From IMG/VR virus record IMGVR_UViG_3300035698_006191, positions 1-51,682 of that record: a DNA stretch of 51,682 nt. One strand, 5' to 3'. Position 1 is the stretch's first letter. Every line of letters begins with the position of its first letter. The translations under genes were made by a program, and so were the position numbers. The stretch comes from a virus. Positions 1-9,859 of this stretch are shown one piece after another. The notes below the pieces were generated by a model. The model saw only the letters and a program-made list of their open reading frames with translations. It was not told the origin of the DNA and ran no database searches.

Positions 1-585
1 CAGATCGCCGCCCTTCAATCCAGCGTCTCTTCCTTCAGTGATGGCTTGATTAGCTTCAGTAGCGGCAGCTTGCCCTATGATTGCATAGGGGCCAGCAGGG
101 CCAGCTAGCACGGCCATCGGTAGCGTTTGACCGACACCTCGTAGCCCGCGCTTAACGGACCTTGTGACAGGTCCGCCAACATCCGTTTCGGCTTTAGCTT
201 GCGCGAATGCTTCTGCAAAACGGTTAATGAAGTCAGCCTTCTCATCTTGTCCAGTGGCACGAGCCACCATGCTCGTTGGCGCAGCCGCTAATCCGATAGC
301 AGTTGCCTTTAATCCAGGGAACCATGATTCATCAAGACTTTTACGAGCGTGTTCAACCATGCCCTGCTTCTGGTCCTCTATGGCACTTCGCTTCTCTGAG
401 TCAATTGCTTCGCCGGAACTGGATATCAACTGGTCAATGAACTCGTTAGACTCCACGTTCGGAACCTGCTTCTTCTTAATGTCCGGGCCAGCACCAACAA
501 TCAGAGCATCAATCTCATTGTTCTGTTCACTGTTAACCCCTTTGGATTGCAGCAGCAGTTCGTCTATCTCGTCATTAGTTGGCAT
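1..585 (-). CDS. Giant virion ejection protein, N-terminal part (cut by window edge)
   Basis: The start ATG lies two bases after the stop of the preceding leftward gene. The 195 visible residues begin with an acidic segment (MPTNDEIDELLL). They end in a Gly/Ala-rich, weakly hydrophobic stretch (GPAGPYAIIGQAAATEA), a composition common in phage ejection proteins. No stop occurs before base 1 and the frame reaches the edge on a codon boundary. The leftward frame entering at the other end of the window (48092-51682) is open to its edge in the matching phase, so together they would encode about 1391 residues. By position after the tail and small internal-protein genes it corresponds to the largest internal virion protein of T7-like phages. 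That role is inferred from context and size, not from a catalytic motif. Confidence 0.8.
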   Translation of the reverse strand, partial: MPTNDEIDELLLQSKGVNSEQNNEIDALIVGAGPDIKKKQVPNVESNEFIDQLISSSGEAIDSEKRSAIEDQKQGMVEHARKSLDESWFPGLKATAIGLAAAPTSMVARATGQDEKADFINRFAEAFAQAKAETDVGGPVTRSVKRGLRGVGQTLPMAVLAGPAGPYAIIGQAAATEANQAITEGRDAGLKGGDL

Positions 586-587
586 AG

Positions 588-1667
588 TTATTTTCTCTGC
601 CTTCTGTATTCCATAAGTTTCTCGCGCGATTCTCTAAAGGCCGACTTGACATGCGACGGCATCTGCTGATAACTACCGTACCTATTGTTCATGGTTTGCA
701 TATAAACCTTAGCCATCCCGATATCCTTCGGGAGTGAAATATCAGACTCAGATACATCAAAACCAGACTGCGCAGCTTGCTCATACCACGGAAGCTCTTT
801 CGGCCTATCCTCCGGGTACGCAGACCACATGGCCTCTTGAACTTCATCAGGTGTACGTGAACGCTTTCCAGCCAGGCCCTCTTCGATGGAACTCTTAATC
901 AATTCCTTGCGGAAACCGCGCTTCTCTTTTTCTAGCGCAGCTTCATTTGAAGCCCGTGACTGCGTGGCCTTCAATTCAGTTTCATTGTTTTGCCACTCGG
1001 CGGTTTTTCTAACATCAATTTGCCAAGTCTCGCCATTCGCCTTCCTACTTGTCTTTACACCATTATTATCCCACACATCGCCAACCCCCTGCCCTTTTGG
1101 CCAAGGCGTAGTCTTCGGGAGATCAGATGGCTTGATTCCAATTATCTTGAGATCGGCAGCGCGCTTGACGGCAACCTTCTCTTGGTCAGAAAAATCTGGA
1201 TTCGCATCCATATCCTCTTTTACTCTTTTCCATTTCGCAATGCCAGACTTTTGTTTTGCTGTGTATTGCAACTCGAAATTATCAGCGTCAAAGCGTGCCT
1301 TTGCTCGCATTTCCTCCATCTCTGGGGTAACGCTAACAGTTTGAAAGCCGCCAACAGTTCGGGACATCCACCCAAGCGGGTTCTCCCAATCCTTGGTCTG
1401 CTCATATTGCTGCCGACTGACACGTCTCTGCTCGTCAGTGAACTCAGGGTCAGACTGAATAGGAACACGCTCGGTCGGAAGACTAGCCTTGGCGGTTTTT
1501 GCATCACGCTCCTCGAATTGTCTTGCGCGCGCCTGCTGGTGAATGTCGGAACGCTGAGCGTTTTCGCGCGCCTTGCGCGCATTCATCATTCGCACATACT
1601 CTTCCTCGCGCCTTCTGTTTAGGTCATATTGCGAATGACCTAACTGTGTGCGACTATTTCTCGCCAT
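588..1667 (-). CDS. Candidate internal virion / ejectosome protein (359 aa)
   Basis: A hydrophilic, highly charged protein rich in Arg, Glu, Lys and Gln. The N-terminal 90 residues look largely helical or coiled-coil (for example NRRREEEYVRMMNARKAR), followed by short basic repeats and a helical C-terminus. I see no enzymatic motif, signal peptide or membrane segment. The ATG follows a purine stretch (AAGGATAAC). It sits between a Gln-rich small protein and the giant ejection protein, the same relative place as the middle internal virion protein in T7-like phages. That assignment rests on synteny and composition only. Confidence 0.6.
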   Translation of the reverse strand: MARNSRTQLGHSQYDLNRRREEEYVRMMNARKARENAQRSDIHQQARARQFEERDAKTAKASLPTERVPIQSDPEFTDEQRRVSRQQYEQTKDWENPLGWMSRTVGGFQTVSVTPEMEEMRAKARFDADNFELQYTAKQKSGIAKWKRVKEDMDANPDFSDQEKVAVKRAADLKIIGIKPSDLPKTTPWPKGQGVGDVWDNNGVKTSRKANGETWQIDVRKTAEWQNNETELKATQSRASNEAALEKEKRGFRKELIKSSIEEGLAGKRSRTPDEVQEAMWSAYPEDRPKELPWYEQAAQSGFDVSESDISLPKDIGMAKVYMQTMNNRYGSYQQMPSHVKSAFRESREKLMEYRRQRK

Positions 1668-1677
1668 TATGTTATCC

Positions 1678-2274
1678 TTAGAAAGACGGGAAGTTGTATT
1701 TCGGAGTGGCTGCCTGTATCCTGGCCTGCATCACTCCAGAATCCGGGGCCTGATAATTAAAACCCTGCATTACGCCAATCTTCTGCGCCTGCATCTGGTC
1801 AGCCAGCCTATTCAACGAAGATTGCTGCTCTCGTTGAATACCCATACTCATGGTAGGGGCTACAGTAGTATTAGACATACCAAGGCGAGCTAGGTTCTGC
1901 ATCCCACTGGCTTCCTGAGCACCATACGAACTGCGAATATCAGCAGAGCGCTGTCCAGTTGAGGCATCTACAACGCCTAGCTGCTGCTGGTACTTCGCTT
2001 CGTTGCTTGCCTGCGCTTCAGCAAAAGCTCGGTTATACTCGCCCATCATTGTACCAAGCCCGGTTTGCTGCTGCTGTTGCATCCCGAACATTTCACGATA
2101 CAACTGCATCTGCTGACCAAATTGATCCTGTTGGGCCTGTTGGGCTTGCTCCTGAAGTTTCAGTTGATCGAAAGAAAGATCAACACCGGGCCCCTTATGT
2201 GGTGCAGCGCCGCCAGTCCAGTACCCTAGCCCCTGCGCCGGTGTGTTCGATGGTCCGTGTGCGAAATTTGCCAT
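1678..2274 (-). CDS. Gln-rich candidate internal virion protein (198 aa)
   Basis: Residues about 35-75 are extremely Gln-rich (QEQAQQAQQDQFGQQMQLY, then a run of five Gln). They are followed by an Ala/Gln helical region and a Met/Gln-rich C-terminus. This low-complexity helical composition, the size and the place directly before two further candidate ejection proteins resemble the smallest internal virion protein of podoviruses. No catalytic motif is visible. The ATG is preceded by GGTGG at a normal distance. It could instead be a tail-completion or virion structural protein. Confidence 0.6.
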   Translation of the reverse strand: MANFAHGPSNTPAQGLGYWTGGAAPHKGPGVDLSFDQLKLQEQAQQAQQDQFGQQMQLYREMFGMQQQQQTGLGTMMGEYNRAFAEAQASNEAKYQQQLGVVDASTGQRSADIRSSYGAQEASGMQNLARLGMSNTTVAPTMSMGIQREQQSSLNRLADQMQAQKIGVMQGFNYQAPDSGVMQARIQAATPKYNFPSF

Positions 2275-2301
2275 AATTATCCACCTTTAGCTAATGTGTT
2301 T

Positions 2302-3264
2302 TTAGTAGTCGTACGTATTTTCACTAGACGAAAAACTGACCGATCCGCCATCCAAGCTAACGCGCGCTGTACCAATTACCCCGACCGTACTAACATCCCC
2401 AAAGCCAGTCGCCGTAGAATTGTAATTATACGTAATGGTATTTAAATCTATTAGAGCGTCACTGTTGTCATAGACACGAATCGTAAATGACAAATTTGCT
2501 GCACATTCACCAGTTGTATCGTCGTATCCGCTGCCATTCCAGTGCATTCCACCAACCGAGCGGGCCTCGCACTTAAAATACACCGTTGCGGAACTAGTAA
2601 GCGGGGTTTTTTTATACAGCCTAGAGCTTTCTATCGAATACCCAACACCATCAGCCGCAACAGTCTCAAGAAGATCGTAATCGCCAATCTGACCATAAAA
2701 TATCAAGCCAGCATAGCCATTGATATAACACTTTATTTCAGAATCACCATACGCAGAATGAAAACCGTCAACATGCGAATTTGACGTTTGTGATACAGTG
2801 CAACTTACCGTAACATAGTAAGTTGTCGGGGAACCGGCAACAACATTTATCGCTGCCGTCTCCTCGATTGGCCAGTCTTCCCCGAACGGCTCGGTGATTA
2901 CAGTAATGTTAATTGTATCGCCAATCTCCACATCATGGAATGCATATGTTCCATTATCCTCCCAGAATTCACCGCTCTCTGTAAACGTGCCACCAGGGCC
3001 GCCAGTTGAAGTTACATCAACTGACCATGTAGCAGAATTACTCGTTGGCCTACCGGTGGCGTATGTAACATGATCCGTTAATGTGAATTCAATATCGGCA
3101 GTTGGGTCGCTAATAGATATTTCGGACGGAGCCTCCAGAGTACCGCCATACGATGGAACATATCCAGGCGGCAACACCCCAGGAAACGGCCAGTAGGCAT
3201 TCCAGTCATCGGGGTAATCTGGCTCGGCATCGGCGTCGGGTTTTGCTGTGTATGCACCTGACAT
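2302..3264 (-). CDS. Ig-like/beta-rich virion-associated protein (320 aa)
   Basis: The protein opens with a Pro/Asp/Tyr-rich linker (PDADAEPDYPDDWNAYWPFP). After residue 45 it is dominated by Thr/Ser/Gly/Val beta-strand repeats, with segments that read like Ig-like or invasin-like folds (TFTESGEFWEDNGTYAFHDV). Its start abuts the stop of the large fibre gene, so the two are probably translated together. I do not recognise a precise family. Its place after two tail-fibre genes suggests a fibre-tip, chaperone or adhesion accessory. Confidence 0.6.
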   Translation of the reverse strand: MSGAYTAKPDADAEPDYPDDWNAYWPFPGVLPPGYVPSYGGTLEAPSEISISDPTADIEFTLTDHVTYATGRPTSNSATWSVDVTSTGGPGGTFTESGEFWEDNGTYAFHDVEIGDTINITVITEPFGEDWPIEETAAINVVAGSPTTYYVTVSCTVSQTSNSHVDGFHSAYGDSEIKCYINGYAGLIFYGQIGDYDLLETVAADGVGYSIESSRLYKKTPLTSSATVYFKCEARSVGGMHWNGSGYDDTTGECAANLSFTIRVYDNSDALIDLNTITYNYNSTATGFGDVSTVGVIGTARVSLDGGSVSFSSSENTYDY

Positions 3265-5928
3265 TTATGCACCCAATTCCGTTCTACTGCCAATTCTAGT
3301 TCTCTCTAAGTGCATACCGACCTGCGTAATGTACACGTCGTCGCCATACTCAGTTCCGCCGGTTGCCGCAATTCTCTTGATTCGCACTTTCACTTGCGCA
3401 CCGATGAGGTAGTTGGTTAGTGTAACGTTGCCAAGATCAAGGTAAAAGTTCGTTAGCGCAGCACTGCCAGTTGGTATTGTATCTTCCGCCGTCAATACAG
3501 CTTGTTCCACCCACACCTCATCAGTATCGGCATATGCTACCCACACAGAAAACTTAGCATACTGATTTACTCCAGTAGACTGCGCAGTCTTAATGGTGAA
3601 ATGCACATGCAAATGACCTGCGGTTCCTTCTTTCCACCAATGCGGAATTTCATTAGCCTGAAGGTCAAGATATTCATCAATACTAAATGCCCATTCATTC
3701 GTATTAGTTGTGAATGTTTCCCAATTCGGTTCGCCGGAGGCCGGTGTAACCTTTCCAGTTGACACAGGAAACTGTAAGTCTTCATACGTGGAAGTCGCCA
3801 GCACAAGCGTCTTCGCTGCACCCGTAGTTATCGTCAAATCAGTTGGAGCTGAAGCGTCTGTTTTAATTTCAGGCGCAAGAACCTTAGCGGTAGTTAAATC
3901 CTCAAGTGCAGTGAGATGTCCATTGACAGTGAGATATTGAGCGGCTGTAGTGGCAGCAAAGATACCATACACCAATGCCTTAACTTTACCGTCAGCTAAA
4001 TTTGTCCTCCACGCATTGTCTATATATAAACTGTTCCCGGCTGTTTCGTAGAACCCTGCACCGTATCCAATGAATACACCGGCGCTTCCGGTGGACGTTA
4101 CGCCAGCCAATACTCCGATTGCAACATTATTATCGCCAGACACACAAGCATTTAGCGCACTTCCGCCAATAGCAGTATTCTGGTGGCCATCTACAATTAC
4201 ACTGCCAGCCTGCGCGCCGACCAAGGCATTGTTGTAGCCATCAATAATTTTAGTACCGGCTGAATATCCAATTGCCGTATTATTATCTGCCGTAGTTTGT
4301 ACTTTCAATGCCGATGGGCCAATTGCGACATTGTAATTGCCAGATGTCATCGCTGCACCAGCATTATATCCAATCATCGCGTTGGCAATACCGCCTTCGA
4401 GATTACTGCCAGCACTATATCCAATTCCGATATTCGTGTTGCCAGTCAATGTGAAATTACCAGCATAAGGCCCAAGGAATAAGTTATTTTCTCCATAAGC
4501 GTGAAAATATCTAACTCCATTCACCCGAATTGTCCCGACAGCAAGTTCTGCCGTTGTTGGCAATGCGATCGACTGCACAGATAGCGTAACACCATCGAAA
4601 GTAAAGCCATCAATGTCGGTTAGTTTGGCATTCACAGTTCCCGTAGCTGAATAAATAACCCTACCTGCCGTCAGAGCGAGTGGCTCCAGGTCTCCATTTA
4701 CTGCCAAAAACTGGCTTGCTGGCGTAGCATCAAAAAGCCCGTAGAGCAATGAGTTTGATCTGTCATTTGCTTCTGATGCTTGGTCTATTGAATTGACGAA
4801 AAATTTATAGGATGCCGTCTCGTAGCTACCTGCATAATAACCCAAACCTACATTATAAGCCGTGGAGCCCGTGTTGCCAGCCATCCTACCGATAAGCGTG
4901 TTCCCCGATCCAAGCGTACCACTGCGCCCAGCGCTGTCACCAAACAAAGCATTTCCTTCACTAGCCGCTCCAGTGCCATATCCAGCGAATGCACCGCATG
5001 CAGTATTAGCGACACCTGTGTCCATATCATGTATTGCACCCCATCCAGCAGCCGTATTGTAATTACCAGTTGTGTTCAAACTGGCAGCCGCGTTACCAAT
5101 AAAAGTATTATACGAACCTTCACTGTTATTGATTCCGCAATCTGCGCCAATACAAACATCCCAACTGCCGGTGGTGGTATTTTGCCCAGCACCAGAGCCA
5201 ACGAAAACATTAGCTCCTCCAGTAGTTTGCTCCCTACCGGCATATGCTCCTATAAAAGTACATTGATCGCACGTTGTAGCATCTTCGCCAGTCTTAACAC
5301 CCAAGAATGTATTATACTGTCCAGTTAGCCCCGTGGTGTGACTTATTGAGCCACCACCGTCCGAGAAGATTATCGTTCCAATGAAATCAGTTTGATCTGG
5401 CAGATATATTGTCTGGACGCTATTGATAAACAGCCTTCCAGTAAGATCGAGTACACTTTCGGTAAAAGTTAAGTTGGCACTATCGACAAGAGTGTTAGGA
5501 TCACTCGCATACGGAATTCTCGTAGCGGTCAGCCCAGCGGTATCAACATAGCCACCGCTTGCGTGATCGCCCCATCCATAAGCAGTATCGTAGTTCGCAT
5601 GATTATAGGTCGTCTCGTGGTTCGCCGCTAACCATGTAGCTGCCCTTCCGTCAGTGTGATAGCTTGTGTGGTCGTCATCACCCAACCCGCCAATACTGCC
5701 ATGATCCACGCTCGACTGGTCGAGACTGAGCGTATCATTAGTTAACACAATTGGCGAAGTCACGGCCAGGTTAGTATCCACCGATATGTCAATACCACTA
5801 AGGCTAGCTCCGGTGTGCGTATGCCCAGGATCAGCACCGCTATTTATGTTTGTACCAATAACAGCATCAGCAGCAGGTGAATCCTGAAGCAATCCGTCGA
5901 TCATTACTGCTGGGTATCTGTCTGCCAC
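3265..5928 (-). CDS. Large tail fibre with trimeric-adhesin-like NxxIG repeats (887 aa)
   Basis: The N-terminal 130 residues share the motifs GLGDDDHT and YGWGDH with the neighbouring fibre. The central region, roughly residues 200-640, carries many degenerate repeats such as NTFIG, NTAIGYSAG and NNVAIGVLAG, spaced about 15-25 residues apart. These resemble the left-handed beta-roll of YadA-type adhesins and phage fibres. The C-terminal 170 residues are beta-rich and include a segment naming glycan-binding-like folds only by composition. A GTG start follows AAGGTAG. The role would be receptor recognition at the tail. It directly precedes the Ig-like protein and follows the discoidin-domain fibre. 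Confidence 0.75.
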   Translation of the reverse strand: MADRYPAVMIDGLLQDSPAADAVIGTNINSGADPGHTHTGASLSGIDISVDTNLAVTSPIVLTNDTLSLDQSSVDHGSIGGLGDDDHTSYHTDGRAATWLAANHETTYNHANYDTAYGWGDHASGGYVDTAGLTATRIPYASDPNTLVDSANLTFTESVLDLTGRLFINSVQTIYLPDQTDFIGTIIFSDGGGSISHTTGLTGQYNTFLGVKTGEDATTCDQCTFIGAYAGREQTTGGANVFVGSGAGQNTTTGSWDVCIGADCGINNSEGSYNTFIGNAAASLNTTGNYNTAAGWGAIHDMDTGVANTACGAFAGYGTGAASEGNALFGDSAGRSGTLGSGNTLIGRMAGNTGSTAYNVGLGYYAGSYETASYKFFVNSIDQASEANDRSNSLLYGLFDATPASQFLAVNGDLEPLALTAGRVIYSATGTVNAKLTDIDGFTFDGVTLSVQSIALPTTAELAVGTIRVNGVRYFHAYGENNLFLGPYAGNFTLTGNTNIGIGYSAGSNLEGGIANAMIGYNAGAAMTSGNYNVAIGPSALKVQTTADNNTAIGYSAGTKIIDGYNNALVGAQAGSVIVDGHQNTAIGGSALNACVSGDNNVAIGVLAGVTSTGSAGVFIGYGAGFYETAGNSLYIDNAWRTNLADGKVKALVYGIFAATTAAQYLTVNGHLTALEDLTTAKVLAPEIKTDASAPTDLTITTGAAKTLVLATSTYEDLQFPVSTGKVTPASGEPNWETFTTNTNEWAFSIDEYLDLQANEIPHWWKEGTAGHLHVHFTIKTAQSTGVNQYAKFSVWVAYADTDEVWVEQAVLTAEDTIPTGSAALTNFYLDLGNVTLTNYLIGAQVKVRIKRIAATGGTEYGDDVYITQVGMHLERTRIGSRTELGA

Positions 5929-5932
5929 GAGG

Positions 5933-7522
5933 CTACCTTAGTAAGTATGGTTGTCCGATTTCAATGTCTAGCGTATCCACTAGTGTTGCTATACCAATAC
6001 GAACCACATAATTCCCCGAGGCGGTGGGAGCGGTTTTAGAAAGTTGCCCAGCGCCCGTAGCTGGTACATAATCATCAATTTCAAACTCGACCTCCCTAAT
6101 GCTCGGGTAATTTGATCCCTGGCCGCTTACCCCCAATAGCTGATAATACCTGTAACCTGCGGTATTCCCATTTAATTCCGTTTGGGTCTGCGTGGTTGCA
6201 CCAGCAAGAACAAACGAGTTGCCTATATTCGTCCAGTCAGTGCCATTATTAGAACCCTGCCAGCGCCAGTACCCATGATTCGAGATATCGTTCTGATACC
6301 AAATAGCTTCTGTAATATGTTTAGATTCCCCCGCCCCGAAATCAAATCGTAGATATTCCCCAACAATTAAGTCTTCACCAGGGCCGCACCAGTTAATACC
6401 ACCTGAACCAGTTGCCCCGTCTACTAGTTCTGATAAAGCACCGCTGTTGATATTTACTATTGAGGTTACTGTTATTGATCCCGTTCTATCGCCAGTTCCA
6501 CCAGAATTCCCGTAGTCTGGAGTGTCGCCACCAACCCCAGATGCATCTAAAAAATAAGCTGCGCCCGGGGTCAGCGTACCCGTGCCAGTCACCGACGACC
6601 AATCAGCGCTAGTAAGTGGTCCACTTGTCTGGATCGTCGCCGTTACACCAGAACTATAATCATCTATTAGTAAGCCAGTGACGAGGTGCGTTAATGCTGA
6701 CGAAGCCTCGGCTAAATCGACATGCTCCGTTACTAATGAATAAACAGGCTGTCCCTTAGCGCCATTACTATCTATTTCAGCGTCGAATTGAGGGACAGCA
6801 CCAGCGACCTCAGTATCAACGTAGCCCTTTGTGGCTAGGTCAGCATCGGCCACTGGATCAACGCCTCCAACTACGCCAGAAAATGCCCTGGTCCCATCTA
6901 CTAACGAGTAAATGGTATGATCGTCATCCCCGAGTCCGTTAATCGCCCCATGATCTATATCGGTTGTTAGATTATGCGTATTCGCAAGCGCGTTATGGTC
7001 TATCTCTCCGTCGTTTGTTGTCAGCGTGACAAAGTTGCCGCCATCAGTAAATGTAATACCCGTACTAGTTCGTAGGATTCCATCACTAAATGCAGCGCCA
7101 AGATAGTCGGCAGTTGCGGCAGAATCAATCTTAGCTTTACCTGCATCGCTGACCAAGGTATCGAGCGCTGCGCCGTCTACGGAAATATCCCTTCCGTCAA
7201 TTGTAATGGCAGCGGTTACTGTCAAGTTGCCAGTGAGTTCTATAGTTCCATCGGCAAGGAGATACCCAGCAGCGCCATGGTCGCCCCACCCGTATGCCGT
7301 GTCCCAATCCGTTGAGTTGTCGGCAGTAACAGAATAAACTCCAGCACCATCACATATAAGTATTCCATCTAGCGCATCCAGCGTAGTCCAGTTAGCTTCG
7401 AGGACAACTATAGCTGCCTCAACTACAACTAAGTCGGCGCTAGACTCATCACTGTCAGACCGCAATCTCTGGATTGCCCTGCGAACTTCTACTGTACTAT
7501 TTGGGTTTGGAGCTTTTTGCAT
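5933..7522 (-). CDS. Tail fibre with discoidin (F5/8 type C)-like domain (529 aa)
   Basis: Residues about 205-225 carry GLGDDDHT and then ADLATKGYVD, a motif recurrent in phage tail fibres. Residues about 375-490 look like an F5/8 type C (discoidin) carbohydrate-binding fold, with LRFDFGAGESKHITEAIWY, WRWQGSNNGTDWTNIG and YRYYQLLG as characteristic strands. The N-terminus has a short helical region and the YGWGDH motif also found in the next fibre. The function is probably host-surface glycan binding. The domain call is from sequence pattern only. Confidence 0.75.
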   Translation of the reverse strand: MQKAPNPNSTVEVRRAIQRLRSDSDESSADLVVVEAAIVVLEANWTTLDALDGILICDGAGVYSVTADNSTDWDTAYGWGDHGAAGYLLADGTIELTGNLTVTAAITIDGRDISVDGAALDTLVSDAGKAKIDSAATADYLGAAFSDGILRTSTGITFTDGGNFVTLTTNDGEIDHNALANTHNLTTDIDHGAINGLGDDDHTIYSLVDGTRAFSGVVGGVDPVADADLATKGYVDTEVAGAVPQFDAEIDSNGAKGQPVYSLVTEHVDLAEASSALTHLVTGLLIDDYSSGVTATIQTSGPLTSADWSSVTGTGTLTPGAAYFLDASGVGGDTPDYGNSGGTGDRTGSITVTSIVNINSGALSELVDGATGSGGINWCGPGEDLIVGEYLRFDFGAGESKHITEAIWYQNDISNHGYWRWQGSNNGTDWTNIGNSFVLAGATTQTQTELNGNTAGYRYYQLLGVSGQGSNYPSIREVEFEIDDYVPATGAGQLSKTAPTASGNYVVRIGIATLVDTLDIEIGQPYLLR

Positions 7523-9859
7523 TTACGGTATACGCCTCTTGCCGCTCTCTTGGAGAACAGCAGAAATAGTCTCTACTGCCCATTTGCGCTTCGAGGTTCC
7601 GGTCATCTTTAGCGTAAACGCCTGACCTCGCCCCACTGGTCGAACAGTCGCATTTAATCCCTCTTCCCATGTTCCAGAATCAGATGCATCAGCACTAGAC
7701 GCACCCTCAAACGTATTGGCTGTCGCCACTTCCCAATCGACATCGCCGCTTCCATCGGCTATTACGGCGTCAATGGAATTCAGTATCCCAACTTGCGAAT
7801 CTTTCGCAAGAGCAATCGGACCAATAACAGTATACGTTTCATAGGATGTACCGCAGTCGCTTTCCGCTAGATCATTCAGTCTTCGCAACGTTCCGTCACG
7901 CCCGCCAAGGATTATGCCAGAATCCTCGATTGCTATTGACTGCAATGCGCACGTAGCAGTTGGCTCGTGATCCGAAGCTAGCGTGACTGGCCAGAAGGTC
8001 TTGCGCTCCCAGTCCATCCACCAATGTACACGAGTGTTGGACGACTCGGGCGTTAAGTAGACATGGATTCCGCGTCCCTGCACGTCATACTCAAGCGAAA
8101 CCGAGAGCATGTCTGGGTTGATATTCAGAAATTCCCGTGGCAGCGTTTCCCTTGAGAGCGAGATTGGGAACGTGTCGCCACCAGGGGGAAGCGAATACAA
8201 TCCATCTAACGAAAGGAAGACAAGCTCTCCCGCTGGCCCAAGACACCATGCGTCCTGGCCGATGATCCCAACCGTATGGCTCAAGGCATCTAGCGCACCG
8301 CCGAACGCCGGATCACCACGCAACCTCCACAGAGAGTCCCTACACCCCATGATTAGGTAGTCGTCGCTATGCGGTATCAGCGCCGTGATGGGAGTGCCGG
8401 GCACACCAGCCTCGCTGAGCGTCCCAGCGACCGCCCTCTGCGTGTCCTCTTGCGCATAGTCCCAATCTAGGGTATCGCCCTGGCGGCTCATATACCAGAC
8501 GTGTGGAGCTATCTCAGCCCCGGCGATAACGATGCGATCCAGGTAGCGGCAGATTAGCGGACAACCAGTAGGAACCTGCCCCACCCCATCGGTGGCAACC
8601 ATTATGACTACAGTTCCGGCAGACGGGTCATAGACCTTTGGCGCTCGCTCGATGCGGAACGAGCATGTTCCGTCCCCAGGAGAAGATGCGAGCGTCAAGG
8701 CACCTGCGGCCACGCTGTCGATCTTGTACGTCTGGGCAGCCGTTAAACCACCAACACTAGAGATAACTACAACATCATCGTCGGTTAATATACCAAGGGC
8801 ATTCCACGTTGGATTAACCGTAGCCGTCAGTTGGTCCCCGGTAACAATGCCATCCGTCTGCGTGACCCTGAGATCACCGTAGTCTGCGATGTACAAGTCC
8901 TGACCACTCTGCGCGGATTGCACCGGAACGTCGTCACGAATCGTAAGGTCGGTCGTCACGACCGTTAGGCGTCCATAGGTCGTCTCGTTGTAGATATCGC
9001 CACTAGCAGAGGCGACAAGCATAGACCTAAGAACTGGTACGCTTCCAGTAGAAAAATACTGAACGCGGAAGGTATTCGCAAGACAAACACCGCCATCTAC
9101 CGTACACTCCATTCCGAAGCCTACGGTAACACCTGCCTGCGTATCCACCGTGCCCGACAAGATTGCGGTTCCATTCCAGTAGACCGTAACGGCATCGCCA
9201 ACCACGGTAGCAGACAACCATCCAGGCTGGGGTAGAATGGTCCCGGTGTCGGTGTCTACTGAAGTTGCGGTTGTTGCGAGATACGAAATCAGACTGGCCG
9301 TATACGCCCCAGTTGAGCCAGTCTGAACCAACTCAATTACAACACCTTCTGTTGCGATTGCTGGAGTCGTATCGTCCAGACGGAGGTACAGCCTATAATC
9401 GCCATGCCATTCACCGGCCCACGGAACGAGATAGACCTCTACTGTGTACGCTTCGGCTGTATCAATTGGAAGTGCGTCAAGAACTACTTCGCCTTCGGCT
9501 ACGGTAGTATCGACGCTAGCCACGGCGGCGGGTAGAATAAGCGGAACGTCGTCCGCCCATGCCGCCTGGGACCAAGCGGCAGCTAATGACAGTCCGCTAA
9601 AATTATCCGACCAGGACGAAAATCCATCCCCTAGAGCCAAGACCATCGGGGAAAGCAACCTAATCGAATCACCTAAATTGTCAATATGAGACACCGCGAG
9701 GCCCGGCCTACTACCGAATCGTTCCCGCCCCTCTAGGGTAGCAACAGCCCTCACGTTCAACAAATCCGGAGAGGTGAAAGGAGGCTGCTGCTTGTAAGCA
9801 CCCTTCTTATTTAATCCGCCAAGTGGTGCTTGGATTTCAATCTGCCTTTTCTTCGCCAT
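7523..9859 (-). CDS. Tail nozzle / stabilisation protein (T7 gp12 / P22 gp10-like role)
   Basis: The N-terminus (APLGGLNKKGAYKQQPPFT, then EGRERFGSRPGL) matches the recurrent opening of large phage tail-tube or stabilisation proteins. The rest of the 778 residues is a beta-strand-rich array consistent with a beta-propeller, including WMDWERKTFWP and a late GGRDGTLRRL blade-like repeat. In podoviruses this protein forms the tail nozzle below the adaptor ring. The ATG overlaps the region of the upstream stop with an AAGGATG ribosome site. The beta-propeller and role are inferred from the family resemblance. Confidence 0.75.
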   Translation of the reverse strand: MAKKRQIEIQAPLGGLNKKGAYKQQPPFTSPDLLNVRAVATLEGRERFGSRPGLAVSHIDNLGDSIRLLSPMVLALGDGFSSWSDNFSGLSLAAAWSQAAWADDVPLILPAAVASVDTTVAEGEVVLDALPIDTAEAYTVEVYLVPWAGEWHGDYRLYLRLDDTTPAIATEGVVIELVQTGSTGAYTASLISYLATTATSVDTDTGTILPQPGWLSATVVGDAVTVYWNGTAILSGTVDTQAGVTVGFGMECTVDGGVCLANTFRVQYFSTGSVPVLRSMLVASASGDIYNETTYGRLTVVTTDLTIRDDVPVQSAQSGQDLYIADYGDLRVTQTDGIVTGDQLTATVNPTWNALGILTDDDVVVISSVGGLTAAQTYKIDSVAAGALTLASSPGDGTCSFRIERAPKVYDPSAGTVVIMVATDGVGQVPTGCPLICRYLDRIVIAGAEIAPHVWYMSRQGDTLDWDYAQEDTQRAVAGTLSEAGVPGTPITALIPHSDDYLIMGCRDSLWRLRGDPAFGGALDALSHTVGIIGQDAWCLGPAGELVFLSLDGLYSLPPGGDTFPISLSRETLPREFLNINPDMLSVSLEYDVQGRGIHVYLTPESSNTRVHWWMDWERKTFWPVTLASDHEPTATCALQSIAIEDSGIILGGRDGTLRRLNDLAESDCGTSYETYTVIGPIALAKDSQVGILNSIDAVIADGSGDVDWEVATANTFEGASSADASDSGTWEEGLNATVRPVGRGQAFTLKMTGTSKRKWAVETISAVLQESGKRRIP

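Noticed and set aside
164-616. A rightward open frame of 150 codons
   Set aside because: It lies opposite the truncated giant gene, has no ribosome site and its composition mirrors the leftward codons.
990-1622. A rightward open frame of 210 codons
   Set aside because: It lies opposite the 359-residue protein, has no ribosome site and its amino-acid pattern is that of a shadow frame.
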